Assembly: GCF_003991905.1 (NCBI RefSeq)
Contig: NZ_RSCL01000005.1
Coordinates: 186,001-250,000 of the forward strand
Direction of reading: 5' to 3'
Length of the DNA stretch: 64,000 nucleotides
Origin: Dulcicalothrix desertica PCC 7102
Lineage (GTDB): Bacteria; Cyanobacteriota; Cyanobacteriia; Cyanobacteriales; Nostocaceae
A program made the translations under genes and the position numbers. The first letter of the stretch is position 1. Each line of letters begins with the position of its first letter. Positions 31,490 to 39,792 of the stretch are shown here, piece after piece. Under the pieces are notes generated by a model that was not told the origin of the DNA, searched no databases, and saw nothing but the letters and a program-made list of their open reading frames with translations.

Positions 31490-33628
31490 TTAGGACGGCG
31501 CCACCGCTTGCGTTTGTAATGTAGCTAAATTATCGTCTGCAAGCGGAATACGACTGGGAAAGTGGAAAACAATCAAAGAAATTTCTTTAGAATTACGAGC
31601 AATTGCCTCGGTTGTAATCCCTAAACTGGGTAGACCTGGGATAGTAGAATCACTGTTATGGGTTAGTATTAATAAATCATCGGGTTGCAAAATTTTTAAG
31701 ATGCTGTTGGTGAATTTTCCTTGTATACGCTGTATCGGAATGTCCAAAATAATTTCAGGAATTTCTATATCTTTTGAGCGTTTTCGAGGAGGGGATACTT
31801 GTAATAATAGTAGCGATGCTTTGAGTTCATTCGCTAAAATACGGGTCAGTGCTAAGGTACGTAGAAATGTGACTGAAGTTAAGTCTGTTTCGACAATTGG
31901 TAAAAGTACTCGTTGAGTTGTCTTAATTGGATGGGTGAAGCGTGTAATCAATACTGGTATTGTACTGCGCCGTATTACGTTATCAATGGCGCCGCCAAAA
32001 AAGTTATCACGATATGTAGCAAAACCTTTCCAACCACAGATAATCAGATTGGCGTTGCGCTCGAAGGCAGTTCGCAAAATTCCTTTTTCAATTGAGTCGT
32101 CCAACCGACCAATAGCTTCAACGTTTGTATCTGTAGAATGGGCAATGGTTTCTGCTGCTGCTAGCAACTGTTCCTGCTGGGTCTTTGCATCTGCTGAAAT
32201 TTTTGGTTGGTTATCCACTAGAATATGTAGCGGCAAAAGCGTTCCGTCGGTAGCTTTAGCTAAAATCATTGCTAGTTCCAGCATATTCGCTTCTGTATTG
32301 GGGTTAGCGACGGGAACTAAGATACGATAACGAGGCACTTTATAGTTTCCAACGGTTACTAATTCCTGTTGGCTATTTGTACTTGAACTTTTTGTACCGT
32401 TGTTTGAGCTTGTACCCCAACGGTTAGTTATCCAAGGAGAGGCAATACAGGTAACTAATATCATCGCTACCGTGCCATTAACTGTGAGTTCATCTACCAG
32501 CTTAATATTGAATGCCACAGTAATTGCAGCCAAGGTTGAGGCAGCTTGAGCTACGGAAAGCCCAAACATAACCATAATATTGGCAAAATCAAATTTAAAT
32601 AGTTTTCCCGAACCCCAAGCTGGTAGAAATTTGGCGATGATGGCTACTAATACCATTACCAGGGACACCAACATCGAGCGTGGTTCTTTAAACAAAATCC
32701 AGGGATTAACTAGCATCCCCACAGAAATTAAGAAAAAGGGTACAAACAACGTATTACCAATAAACTGAATCCTGTTCATCAAAGGACTTAGTTGTGGTAT
32801 GAGTTGGGAAATTGCAATACCTACCAGAAAGGCGCCGATAATTGGTTCAATTTCAATTAACTGTGCTGCGTAAGACACTATAAATAGCGTGGCAACCACA
32901 AAGATAAATTCGGCGCCATCATCATGTCCAAATTTCTGGAAAAACCAACGACCAATTTTAGGAACTCCCCACAACGTCGCAAAGGTGTAAATGCCTAAAG
33001 AAGGTATCAAAAATAGCCAAAAGTTAAGGGTTAGACTGCCCTGATGAGCTTTAACGACTACTGCTAAGACCAACAAAGCTAGTATGTTAGCAATTAGCGT
33101 TCCTCCCAAAGTAACCGTTACCGCTTGGGTTCGCATGATGCCTAGTTTAGTTGCAACTGGCAGTGCTAGCAAAGTATGAGACGCAAAACAAGATGCCACT
33201 AAAATAGCTGCTAAAAAACTATAACCCAATAGCAGCATGGCGCCAGTACCTAACACCATTGGTATGACAAAGGTTGCTAGTCCAAAAATTATCGCTTTAT
33301 TAGCATTAAGTTTTAGGTCATCTATACTTGTCTCCAACCCCGCCATAAACATAAGGAACAGTAGCCCCACTGTTCCTAGTAAAATTATTGTGCTATCTCT
33401 TGCCAATAGACCCAAGCCATTTGGCCCGACAATCACCCCTGCAATAATTAAGCCAACAATACCAGGCAGACGCAACCGCTCAAACACTAGTGGAGCGACT
33501 AGCATAATCGCCATGATTATTAAAAATACAGCCACTGGGTCTTTTATTGGCGCCGATAACCCAAAAACCGCTAGTAACTGTGTTGGCGAATGCCATACGC
33601 TTGCTAGATTTACCCAAAGATTTTCCAT
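31490..33628 (-). CDS. CPA2-type cation:proton antiporter with universal stress domains
   Basis: A 712-residue protein. The first 400 residues hold about twelve membrane helices of the KefB/NapA-like CPA2 antiporter family, with the glycine-rich GVIVGPNGLGLL in an early helix and IGAFLVGIAIS in the middle. From about 430 to 700 two UspA-like domains follow: RILVPVANPNTEAN and LIICGWKG for the first, RVLLPIVETD and DLLILTHNSD for the second. It likely exchanges Na+ or K+ for H+ with nucleotide-sensitive control by the Usp domains. Ion unknown. Confidence 0.88.
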   Translation of the reverse strand: MENLWVNLASVWHSPTQLLAVFGLSAPIKDPVAVFLIIMAIMLVAPLVFERLRLPGIVGLIIAGVIVGPNGLGLLARDSTIILLGTVGLLFLMFMAGLETSIDDLKLNANKAIIFGLATFVIPMVLGTGAMLLLGYSFLAAILVASCFASHTLLALPVATKLGIMRTQAVTVTLGGTLIANILALLVLAVVVKAHQGSLTLNFWLFLIPSLGIYTFATLWGVPKIGRWFFQKFGHDDGAEFIFVVATLFIVSYAAQLIEIEPIIGAFLVGIAISQLIPQLSPLMNRIQFIGNTLFVPFFLISVGMLVNPWILFKEPRSMLVSLVMVLVAIIAKFLPAWGSGKLFKFDFANIMVMFGLSVAQAASTLAAITVAFNIKLVDELTVNGTVAMILVTCIASPWITNRWGTSSNNGTKSSSTNSQQELVTVGNYKVPRYRILVPVANPNTEANMLELAMILAKATDGTLLPLHILVDNQPKISADAKTQQEQLLAAAETIAHSTDTNVEAIGRLDDSIEKGILRTAFERNANLIICGWKGFATYRDNFFGGAIDNVIRRSTIPVLITRFTHPIKTTQRVLLPIVETDLTSVTFLRTLALTRILANELKASLLLLQVSPPRKRSKDIEIPEIILDIPIQRIQGKFTNSILKILQPDDLLILTHNSDSTIPGLPSLGITTEAIARNSKEISLIVFHFPSRIPLADDNLATLQTQAVAPS

Positions 33629-33906
33629 GTTTGGAATACGTAGAATAAAAGTATTGTTCCCTCACATTTGATTACTCTTTGGCTTTATAAGCTAGTGTTC
33701 TTAGTAGTATTTTGTTGGAATCAAAAGGCGTAATAGAATTTTCCCGAAATTTGTATAATTTACAGCTTTTTATTGTTAAGTATGAATTGGCGCCACATTC
33801 TTTTCCATCTTTTCCATTCAACACAGCACAGATAAAGTGTTGTATGCTACTAAGTATGCGGTGGAAGTGTGCTGATAGCGTGGCTATATTACTAAGGAAT
33901 GTTCAT

Positions 33907-35010
33907 ATGTCGAACCAAGACCTATCGTATATCCGATACTCAGATGACGTCGAGGTTAAGCAACCTGATGAGGAAAAAACTATTGAGGATATTATCGCTT
34001 CTTTTGAGAGGATGCGACGTTTTGTATATGATAAGCATCGCCATGCACTACGTGGCGCCCATGCTAAGGGTCACGGCGCCGTTAAGGGAAAGTTAACGAT
34101 TTATGATAATTTACCAACAGAACTGAGGCAGGGTTTGTTCCGCGAACCTCGAACTTATGATGTTATTATTCGGTTCTCGAATGCCCCTGGTGATATTATC
34201 CCCGATGCTGTGTCTTCGTTTCGTGGTATGGCAATTAAGGTTATTGGGGTTGAAGGGCATAAGGTTTTAGAGGAGAAAGCTTCGGCACTTACTCAAGACT
34301 TTTTAATGATTAATCATCCTTCTTTCCCAAGTGGTGATGTGAAAAAATACCTTTTGGAACAGTTAGCGCAGGAAAAAGTTGTAACAGTTCCCGAAGAAGC
34401 ACTGCAAGTGGTAACTACTGCCCTTCGCACCGTAAATGCTGTTACTGAAAAGGTTGGTGTAGAACTATACCCCACTTCTTTGGGGATAACAAAGCCGGAA
34501 ACTCATATTTTGGGTGAGACTTTCTTCACTACGGCGGCACTTCGCTATGGTGACTATATTGCTAAAATTAGTGCTGTTCCTGTATCGGAGAGCCTTATTC
34601 CGCTAATTGGAAAGCATATTAAAGTCGATAATCATTCCGTTCTTAGAGATTTAATTGTTGAGTTTTTCCGTGAGAACGGCGCCGAATACGAATTACGCAC
34701 GCAGCTTTGCACTAATTTAGAGCGGATGCCTGTGGAAGATGCTGGGATTGTTTGGCCAGAAGAAGAAAGCCAGTACCAGGCAATTGCAAAAATTACGATT
34801 CCCCCACAGGATGCATATAGTCCCGCGCGTCGTGTTTACGCTGATGAGGTACTGTCTTTTAGTTCGTGGCATTGTATTCCTGAGCATCGACCTCTGGGTT
34901 CGATCCAACGGGTACGCTTGAAGGCTTATGAAACTTCTAGCCGTTTCCGCCATGAAATGAACCAGCAACCACGAGTTGAGCCACGCAGTATTGATGAGAT
35001 GCCCGATTAA
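33907..35010 (+). CDS. Catalase-like haem-domain protein
   Basis: A 367-residue protein of the catalase-like superfamily (small catalase-related type). It shows RGAHAKGHGAVKGKLTIYD, where His would match the distal catalase histidine, IRFSNAPGDIIPDAVSSFRG and a C-terminal WHCIPEHRPLGSIQRVR. The typical catalase proximal tyrosine motif is not obvious, so true catalase activity is uncertain; oxylipin or peroxide chemistry is possible. Start at 33907 with AAGGA nine bases upstream; the 65-codon upstream extension looks non-coding. Confidence 0.8.
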   Translation: MSNQDLSYIRYSDDVEVKQPDEEKTIEDIIASFERMRRFVYDKHRHALRGAHAKGHGAVKGKLTIYDNLPTELRQGLFREPRTYDVIIRFSNAPGDIIPDAVSSFRGMAIKVIGVEGHKVLEEKASALTQDFLMINHPSFPSGDVKKYLLEQLAQEKVVTVPEEALQVVTTALRTVNAVTEKVGVELYPTSLGITKPETHILGETFFTTAALRYGDYIAKISAVPVSESLIPLIGKHIKVDNHSVLRDLIVEFFRENGAEYELRTQLCTNLERMPVEDAGIVWPEEESQYQAIAKITIPPQDAYSPARRVYADEVLSFSSWHCIPEHRPLGSIQRVRLKAYETSSRFRHEMNQQPRVEPRSIDEMPD

Positions 35011-35031
35011 TATTTGATGGGGACGTTAAAT

Positions 35032-35059
35032 GTAGAGACGTTACATGTAACGTCTCTAC
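35032..35059. repeat. GTAGAGACG palindromic element, copy 3
   Basis: A perfect 28-base palindrome with the left half GTAGAGACGTTACA, 22 bases after the catalase-like stop codon. It differs from copy 2 in the centre but with paired changes, so the hairpin is conserved. Confidence 0.85.
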
Positions 35060-35227
35060 GTGTTTGGTTAATTTGCAAATTGTATCAAATTTCAATTTTT
35101 TATAATCAAATTTTCAAGTTTATAATCGAATAATAGCTAGTTGATTTTAAGATATAAATTTGGTATTAATAGTGATTTTTGCTACTGAAAATTTTGTATG
35201 AAGCTGTAATAAATTAAATCCCCCCAA

Positions 35228-35351
35228 CCCCCCTTAATAAGGGGGGCTAAGAGTGGTGAGGAAGCATAAATTTTGACACAGTATTCCTAATTGGTAAGAA
35301 GTTTTAGGAATCTAATTATTTAGTATTTGTATGGTGGGCAGTGCCCACCAT
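35228..35351. terminator. Two hairpins in the spacer before the cupin gene
   Basis: CCCCCC and GGGGGG flank TTAATAA at 35228-35246. A second palindrome, ATGGTGGGCA G TGCCCACCAT, lies at 35331-35351. They fill the 35060-35387 spacer together with AT-rich DNA. The first could terminate transcription; the second resembles a dispersed repeat. Confidence 0.55.
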
Positions 35352-35387
35352 ACGTTGTATTTCAAAAATTAAACGGGAGTTCTAGAT

Positions 35388-36023
35388 ATGAAAAATCGTG
35401 ATTGGTTTGTAGGTGAAGATGGTCAATATACTGCTTGTAAGTCTCCGCGTGAGTGGGATTTGTTACGAGATAATTATCGTTTGTATCGGTTTTTGACTGA
35501 GGTGGAAGATGTTCTTAGCGGCGCCGAGGATGAGTCTAGTTGTCTTCCGGAAATGCGGATGCTAGTACGGCGCCTAATTACGAACTCTTACTGGGTGCAA
35601 AGTCAAGTACCAGAGGTTTCTGAAAATGGAGAAAAGGTTTTACTTTTATATGATGAGTTAGGTTTTCCTCTTACTGTTCAAACTGTTACTTTTGCACCAG
35701 GTGTTAAGTCTAGTATTCATAATCATGGCACATGGGGTATTGTCGCTGTATTACAAGGAGAGGAAAAAAATACCCTTTGGAAACGTAACTCAAATCCTGA
35801 TTCCACTCAGCACTCAGCACTCAGCACTCAAAACTATCCTATTGAACAGACGGAAGAATTAACTTTGTTTCCTGGAGACATTATTAGTTTTGACAGTAGT
35901 GCTATTCATTGTGTAGAAGCTATGGGTGATACTCCGACCGTCACTTTCAATATATATGGAGAAACTGACCCTAAACAGCGGTATGAGTTTGACCCGGTAA
36001 ACAAAAAAGCTAAAAAATTCTAG
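35388..36023 (+). CDS. Cysteine-dioxygenase-like cupin protein
   Basis: A 211-residue cupin. Metal-binding motifs are FAPGVKSSIHNHGTWGIVAVL (His pair plus later Glu, near residues 110-125) and a second His in SSAIHCVEAMG (about 182). This is the arrangement of the cysteine-dioxygenase type family. Residues 139-148 (STQHSALSTQ) are encoded by four copies of the CACTCAG heptad inserted in frame in the loop between the motifs. Ribosome site GGGAG precedes the ATG by nine bases. The NifO-type gene follows 16 bases later, so the two are co-transcribed. Confidence 0.8.
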   Translation: MKNRDWFVGEDGQYTACKSPREWDLLRDNYRLYRFLTEVEDVLSGAEDESSCLPEMRMLVRRLITNSYWVQSQVPEVSENGEKVLLLYDELGFPLTVQTVTFAPGVKSSIHNHGTWGIVAVLQGEEKNTLWKRNSNPDSTQHSALSTQNYPIEQTEELTLFPGDIISFDSSAIHCVEAMGDTPTVTFNIYGETDPKQRYEFDPVNKKAKKF

Positions 36024-36039
36024 ATAGGTAGATAGGGAA

Positions 36040-36507
36040 ATGGCAAAGGTAGTTTTTTACGAAAAACCCGGTTGTAAGAACAATACTAAGCAAAAAGTAC
36101 TATTGACGGCGGCTGGACATGAGTTAGAAACGTATGATATTCGGACTTATGCGTGGACACCTGATGCGCTCAGATCATTTTTTGGCAACCGTCCAATAGC
36201 TGACTGGTTCAATAAAGCGGCGCCTAGCATTAAGTCGGGTGATATAGTTCCTGATAAAATCGATGCTGATACAGCTATTAAGCTGATGATACAAGACCCT
36301 TTACTGATTCGGCGCCCGTTAATTCAAGTTGGAGAACGTAGAGAAGTCGGTTTTGATGTTGATAATATCAGTGCTTGGATAGGTTTGGAACCTGTTGATG
36401 ATTCACAACGAGCGGTTAGTGCAGAACTGATGCGTCAAGATTTGCAAGGCTGCGCTCATGGTCACGAGCATAATCATCACCATGCAGAGGGTAAGTGTAA
36501 ACATTAA
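36040..36507 (+). CDS. nifO: Nitrogenase-associated ArsC/Spx-family protein (NifO)
   Basis: A 155-residue thioredoxin-fold protein. The N-terminus VVFYEKPGCKNNTKQKVLL has one Cys in the ArsC-like position (GCKNN). The family extension PLLIRRPLIQVGERREVGFD then matches nitrogenase-associated (NifO/ArsC-family) proteins. The C-terminus is unusually His-rich (CAHGHEHNHHHAEGKCKH), suggesting metal binding. NifO is linked with nif gene regulation or Mo handling in other diazotrophs. Co-transcribed with the cupin; terminator follows at 36566. Confidence 0.75.
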   Translation: MAKVVFYEKPGCKNNTKQKVLLTAAGHELETYDIRTYAWTPDALRSFFGNRPIADWFNKAAPSIKSGDIVPDKIDADTAIKLMIQDPLLIRRPLIQVGERREVGFDVDNISAWIGLEPVDDSQRAVSAELMRQDLQGCAHGHEHNHHHAEGKCKH

Positions 36508-36565
36508 ATTCGTACTAATCACTTTAGTGATTCAAAAACATTATTTTATACACATTCTTCAAAAT

Positions 36566-36598
36566 TCAAAACCAGGTTTCTTGCTAAAGCCTGGTTTT
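36566..36598 (+). terminator. Intrinsic terminator after nifO
   Basis: AAACCAGG at 36567-36574 pairs with CCTGGTTT at 36588-36595, followed by TTTCC. It lies about 60 bases after the stop codon. Confidence 0.65.
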
Positions 36599-36849
36599 TC
36601 CATTTACTCCTGCTATATTTTTATACATTTATTTTTATTACAAAAATTAATGTGTATTTATTGTTACTAATTAAATCTGAATGATGAGAAATTTTAAAAT
36701 AAATATTTGGCGAATTTTGAATAAGTGGTTATACTAACTGTTAGCCGTAATCAAAATCGGAAAAATTTAACACATAGCGGGCAACTACCAAACAGCAGGT
36801 GCGTCGGAAAAACATCAAGTGGGGAGCATCCCAGTTTTAAAAAAATATA

Positions 36850-36955
36850 TTTGTCATTCTTCTAGTAGCTTGTCATTCTTCTAGTAGCAAACAATCTAGT
36901 AAAGTTGTGAAGGTTCAAGAGATACTTCACTACGTTCAGTATGACGTAAATTTGA
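36850..36955. repeat. Direct repeat plus degenerate TGTCAT-type element
   Basis: TTGTCATTCTTCTAGTAGC is present twice in tandem (about 36851-36888). It is followed by GATACTTCACTACGTTCAG then TATGACG, which resembles one arm of the elements at 17964 and 53423. The rest of the 36600-37080 spacer is AT-rich with no gene. Confidence 0.6.
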
Positions 36956-37087
36956 TATTGTGCTGTTATTAAGCTGTTAAATTATTAATTGATTATTATG
37001 TTTAGAAGTAAATTTTACTTTGTAGGTGATATAAGTAATTTGTTTTTAAAAGATGTATCGCGCAACCCGACGTAAAAACCGCGCGTT

Positions 37088-37115
37088 GTAGAGACGCGAT
37101 TAATCGCGTCTCTAC
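37088..37115. repeat. GTAGAGACG palindromic element, copy 4
   Basis: The 28 bases are identical to copy 2 at 23064-23091, and perfectly palindromic. They lie about 50 bases before the dynamin-like gene. Confidence 0.9.
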
Positions 37116-37167
37116 GTTTGGCATTTTTTATATTGAACAGCCATAGGGGAAATGGGAAGAAACGATT

Positions 37168-39789
37168 ATGAAAAGCGATACGGCAGTTGAATTGTTACGC
37201 CGCTACAAGGAATATGGTGAGTCGATACTTCAGTGTTTGAATTTGGTAGCAGAAAATCCTCCTCCTACACAAGCTTGGGTACAAACGACGATAAGTGAAT
37301 CAATTCAAACCTTTCAGCACTACGCTCAAAAAACGATTGAAATTTCTTCCTCTCCTGTCAAAATTGGCATTATGGGAGAATTTAGTAGTGGTAAAACTCT
37401 GTTACTGGGGAGTTTGATTGGATATGCAGATGCTTTACCTGTAAGTGAAACTCCCACTACTGGTAACGTGACGGCAATTCATTTAATACAGCAGCAGGGT
37501 TTGCAAACTACTAAAGTTGGTCATTTTACTGTGCAGTATTTATCGCACGAAGGTGTGCGTGAGTGCTTGCGGTTTATGCTCAAAGAAGTTGAAATACGCG
37601 CGCAAGCAGCAAAGTTACCTCCGGCGCCAATTGCGACATTACGTTCTTTACAACCCACTACCTTTATTGATGCTAAAAGTATTCTGACATGGTGTGAGTT
37701 GGCGTGGAATCAAACCCAAAGTTTAGAGTTACGGTGTTTACTGCGTGAATTAGTTATTTTTGTACGAACTTACACTTTATATGGAACAGATATTTGTGGC
37801 AGAGTTTATCAAGTTGACCAATTAATAGCGAAAAAAGGGTTACGACTTGTTGAACCACCGATGAATATTTTGGAACTTGAGTTTGAACGAATACCTACTC
37901 CTTATAAACGTTGGAATAATTTACAGGCGCCTAATTCTGAAGATTTACAACACACGTTTTCCCTGATTAGTCGAATTGATGTAACCGTCGAGTTATCGCG
38001 CGAAATTTGGGATTTATCGGGTTTACAGGGAACTAACGAGTTTATCTTGCTCGATTTTCCAGGATTAGGCGCCGCTGATTCTAGTGTTCGTGATACTTTT
38101 TTGTCATTACGCGAACTAGCTGAAGTACAAACAATATTGCTGTTACTCAATGGTAGATATCCTGGAGGCGCCACTGCGGCAAAAATTCGTAGTATGTTGG
38201 AACGTAATAAGGGTGAAGACCTCAAAGACCGCATTATTGTAGGGGTTGGACGGTTTAATCAGTTGCCGATGAGTCCTAGCGATGAGCGTGCGTTAGATAT
38301 ATTAGTGCAGCAAGTTTCTGAACCTGGAGATAATGACGCGATATTTTCGGTGTTCAACGAACCGCTAAATGAAGAAGTTGTATTAGAACAATTACCGATT
38401 TTGCAATTGATTGTTGCGAGTGCGAGTAATTTAACGACAGAGAAGAAAAATATTGTTTTGTTGTCACAGCTACATGGTTTGAATAAGTTGGCTGAGGTTT
38501 CGCGGTTAGTACAAGTTTGTTCACCTGAGTTTTTGCCAGATTTAGAGATACCTAATAAATTAGAGGAATTACGCGCACGCGACAAGTGGCAGCAGTTGAG
38601 CGAGTTATTACCAGCTTCTAGCACGCTTTCTAAACAACTTAGTCATTATATTGATGATGGTGGAATTAGTCGCTTACGTTCTTTACTTAAAGAACATGTA
38701 TCAGTTCACGGAATGAAGCAGTTACTCGAAGATGTGCAGCGAACTGCTCAAGTGTTGCGGAGTGAACAGGTGAAGTTAGAAAATACATTACAGGAAGTTG
38801 CTGCATACATGCCTGTTGTAGAGAATCCGGCATTTTTGACGTTAAGACAAGCGGTGGAAACTTTGGTAGGTGTTTATAGGCAATTTCAAGAAGATTTAGA
38901 CAGGCAACCTATTTTAACCAACCGTAGCGGTGTTTCAGTTAGCGATATTGTTAAGGATGAACTGACGAACAAGATATTTTTTGACTGGAGCGAGTGGACT
39001 TTGTTATTAGACCGTACCAAAAACGGTATTATCTCGCTTGATAAGGGTGAAAGATTTTTTGAGGAAGATGAGTTTGATGACTCAATACCCACGACATCAG
39101 AAGATTTTTATCCAGCGTTTGTTCAGACTCTTCGGGATATGCAAGCTTTTGCTCACGACCGCATTACAGAAGCTGTTATTGATTTGTTTGGTAAAATTTC
39201 TCGCAATGTCGAACTTGAGCGCAGTAAAATCAACTCGCTTATTCTTCCAGAAATGGAACAGTATATTCTGCATAATTATGGTAATAAACAAGCTCGTCTT
39301 TTCCGCAATTTACTTAGAGCAATTGAGCCTGTAAGTAAGTGGCAAAAGTTAATTATTGAACGCAGTGCTTTATCTGGAAGCATTACACCTATTCAAGCGG
39401 ATGCTTTATTTCCTCTGGCACAAAGAGATAGCAAGCATAATCAATGTCAAATTTTTGACTGGAGTCCGCAAAAATCATATCCAGTTACACCACGACCCTT
39501 TAATCATCAAATTGCTGTTTTAAGGTTACGCGATGAAATTACTACGAGTTCGGGTTTGCATTTAATTCAGTATGTTAGTCAGTTAACTAAACAGGTTAAA
39601 TCTTCATTCACGGTTGCCACTAAAGAAATTGTTGATAGCTTACAAGATTTACTCAAGTCTAAAAATGAGCCGTTACTCAGGTATATAGCCAGTGCTGAAG
39701 AACGAAGTAACCGTGAAGGTAGGGCGCCACAACCACCTTGGTTAGAAGCACTTTCGCAAATTGTCGCCATAAGTTATCCAGAAGAATAA
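37168..39789 (+). CDS. Large dynamin-like GTPase
   Basis: An 873-residue protein. The GTPase domain begins with P-loop GEFSSGKT (70-77), switch Thr in ETPTTGN (95-101) and G3 motif LLDFPGLG (294-301). The usual TKxD specificity motif is replaced by GRFNQ around 361-365. A 190-residue insertion between switch I and G3 and long helical regions afterwards (500-870) fit a dynamin-related or SrfC-like protein, probably membrane-remodelling or scaffolding. The stop is three bases before the next ATG, so it is coupled with the Hsp70-like gene. No membrane helix seen. Confidence 0.8.
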   Translation: MKSDTAVELLRRYKEYGESILQCLNLVAENPPPTQAWVQTTISESIQTFQHYAQKTIEISSSPVKIGIMGEFSSGKTLLLGSLIGYADALPVSETPTTGNVTAIHLIQQQGLQTTKVGHFTVQYLSHEGVRECLRFMLKEVEIRAQAAKLPPAPIATLRSLQPTTFIDAKSILTWCELAWNQTQSLELRCLLRELVIFVRTYTLYGTDICGRVYQVDQLIAKKGLRLVEPPMNILELEFERIPTPYKRWNNLQAPNSEDLQHTFSLISRIDVTVELSREIWDLSGLQGTNEFILLDFPGLGAADSSVRDTFLSLRELAEVQTILLLLNGRYPGGATAAKIRSMLERNKGEDLKDRIIVGVGRFNQLPMSPSDERALDILVQQVSEPGDNDAIFSVFNEPLNEEVVLEQLPILQLIVASASNLTTEKKNIVLLSQLHGLNKLAEVSRLVQVCSPEFLPDLEIPNKLEELRARDKWQQLSELLPASSTLSKQLSHYIDDGGISRLRSLLKEHVSVHGMKQLLEDVQRTAQVLRSEQVKLENTLQEVAAYMPVVENPAFLTLRQAVETLVGVYRQFQEDLDRQPILTNRSGVSVSDIVKDELTNKIFFDWSEWTLLLDRTKNGIISLDKGERFFEEDEFDDSIPTTSEDFYPAFVQTLRDMQAFAHDRITEAVIDLFGKISRNVELERSKINSLILPEMEQYILHNYGNKQARLFRNLLRAIEPVSKWQKLIIERSALSGSITPIQADALFPLAQRDSKHNQCQIFDWSPQKSYPVTPRPFNHQIAVLRLRDEITTSSGLHLIQYVSQLTKQVKSSFTVATKEIVDSLQDLLKSKNEPLLRYIASAEERSNREGRAPQPPWLEALSQIVAISYPEE

Positions 39790-39792
39790 TCG

